DNA from: Comamonas sp.
Lineage (GTDB): Bacteria > Pseudomonadota > Gammaproteobacteria > Burkholderiales > Burkholderiaceae_C
Reading direction: 5' to 3'
NCBI GenBank assembly: GCA_031277805.1
Contig: JAITLR010000013.1
Span: 186,001 to 250,000, forward strand
DNA length: 64,000 nt
Positions 63,209 to 64,000 of this stretch are shown in pieces. Within the stretch, counting starts at the first letter, position 1. The number at the start of each line of letters is the position of its first letter. The position numbers and the translations under genes are program-made. The notes beneath the pieces are model-generated. The model searched no databases. It had not been told where the DNA came from and saw only the letters and a list, made by a program, of their open reading frames with translations.

Positions 63209-64000
63209 ATGAGTTCTTCTCTCTCCCGCCCTCGTTTCAACCGCGGCCGCCGTCAGGCGCTGCAGTTGCTGGGCACGACGGCCTTCAGCTGGACCCTGGC
63301 CTCTCACTATGCCCAGGCCCAGACCACTCCCGTGGCCGGCGCACCGGCCCAGCTGCGCGTGGGTTATCAGAAGTCTGCCGTCAATCTGGTGGTGCTCAAG
63401 CAGCATGGCGTGCTCGAAAAGCGCTTTCCCAACACCAAGGTCACCTGGCTGGAGTTTCCCGCCGGTCCGCAACTGCTGGAGGCTTTGTCGGCAGGCAGCC
63501 TGGACTTCGGCCTGACAGGAGACACGCCACCCGTTTTTGCACAGGCGGCCGGCAAGGAGCTGCGCTATGTAGGGGCAGAGCCGCCCAAGCCCGAAAGCTC
63601 GGCCATCCTAGTGCCTGCGGACTCTGCGCTGCAAAACCTGGCTGAGCTCAAAGGCAAGCGCGTCGCTCTGCAAAAAGGCTCCAGCGCCCACTATCTGCTG
63701 GTGCGCGCACTGGACAAGGCCGGCATCGCCTGGGCCGATATCAAGCCCGTGTATCTGGCTCCGGCCGATGCACGCGCGGCCTTCGAGCGCAAAAGTGTCG
63801 ATGCCTGGGCCATCTGGGACCCGTATTACGCGGCCACGGAATTGAGCATTCATCCGCGTGTGCTCAGCAACGGCGAGGGCCTGACGGGCAACAACTCCTT
63901 TTATCTGGCCTCACGCCCTCTGGTGGACAGGCATCCGCAGGTCATCAAGGCCTTGTTCGAGGAGCTCACACGCGCCGACCAACTGGTACAGACCTCGCGC
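63209..64000 (+). CDS. Second SsuA-like substrate-binding protein (partial, 3' end outside window)
   Basis: 264 codons read to the right edge. A Tat-like signal (NRGRRQALQLLGTTAFSWTLA) precedes VGYQKSAVNLVVLKQHGVLEKR and LSAGSLDFGLTGDTPPVFAQA, clearly related to the preceding protein. AAAGAGGTG precedes the ATG. The paralogue differs in the binding-site blocks (GAEPPKPESSA in place of GATVARPGLEA), which suggests a different sulfonate or sulfate ester. The C-terminus is cut off. Confidence 0.9.
   Translation, partial: MSSSLSRPRFNRGRRQALQLLGTTAFSWTLASHYAQAQTTPVAGAPAQLRVGYQKSAVNLVVLKQHGVLEKRFPNTKVTWLEFPAGPQLLEALSAGSLDFGLTGDTPPVFAQAAGKELRYVGAEPPKPESSAILVPADSALQNLAELKGKRVALQKGSSAHYLLVRALDKAGIAWADIKPVYLAPADARAAFERKSVDAWAIWDPYYAATELSIHPRVLSNGEGLTGNNSFYLASRPLVDRHPQVIKALFEELTRADQLVQTSR

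Overview
The window looks like chromosomal DNA of a betaproteobacterium of the Comamonadaceae, most like Comamonas or Delftia. Three things suggest this: the high GC content and strong third-position GC bias, the gene neighbourhoods (moaA-mobA-moeA, dnaX-ybaB-recR next to the SRP RNA, ilvB-ilvH-ilvC-pssA-leuA, the DUF934 cys operon), and short repeats typical of this family. No database search was possible, so the genus is an inference. Almost everything is core housekeeping DNA. I see no phage, insertion sequence, plasmid gene or CRISPR array.

Layout. 1-5.2 kb: the end of a membrane glycosyltransferase-like gene, rpmE2, rho, trxA, a flavoprotein, and the 4.5S RNA gene divergent from dnaX. 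5.2-8.5 kb: dnaX-ybaB-recR, with a likely slippage site in dnaX. 8.7-12.8 kb: mltD, gloB, a methyltransferase, rnhA and a thioredoxin-like gene. 12.8-16.9 kb: molybdenum cofactor genes. 17-23.2 kb: a Crp-family regulator, a DUF962 membrane protein, ppa and two chemoreceptors. 23.4-30.6 kb: a COG3146 acyltransferase, a 168-bp palindromic repeat, nadE, glnB, a LOG protein, dgkA and a sigma-factor cluster. 30.8-39 kb: branched-chain amino acid synthesis (ilvBHC), pssA, a leucine attenuator and two different leuA genes. 39-46.7 kb: a PBP7-type peptidase, an IclR regulator, aat-bpt, three tandem tRNA-Asn genes, def, and a purine permease behind a structured leader. 46.9-54.8 kb: a flavoprotein reductase, ferredoxin, and the sulfate assimilation operon (TauE-like exporter, cysI, DUF934, cysH, cysD, cysN). 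55-59.5 kb: a CorC/HlyC protein, mnmC, and a TRIC-family gene under a tandem glycine riboswitch. 59.6-64 kb: yggX, then sulfate and sulfonate uptake genes (sbp, a small ORF, ssuE, two ssuA-type genes, the last cut by the window edge).

The most unusual signals are mostly non-coding. (1) A short palindromic element (core GATAGCTG..GCGCTT, ends like TTTTAATAGCTG) is scattered through the window. One copy is an in-frame 29-codon insertion in a protein gene, one encodes the N-terminus of CysN, two supply the stop codons of genes, and one carries the ribosome-binding site of pssA. (2) dnaX has a run of nine A followed by a stem-loop, and both alternative frames stop soon after it. (3) A compact structured RNA lies upstream of a xanthine/urate-type permease, near a pair of operator-like palindromes. 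(4) A 17-residue leader peptide with five leucine codons precedes leuA. (5) The methyltransferase half of MnmC looks eroded. Two larger GC-rich intergenic repeat families (called A and B here) sit at gene ends.
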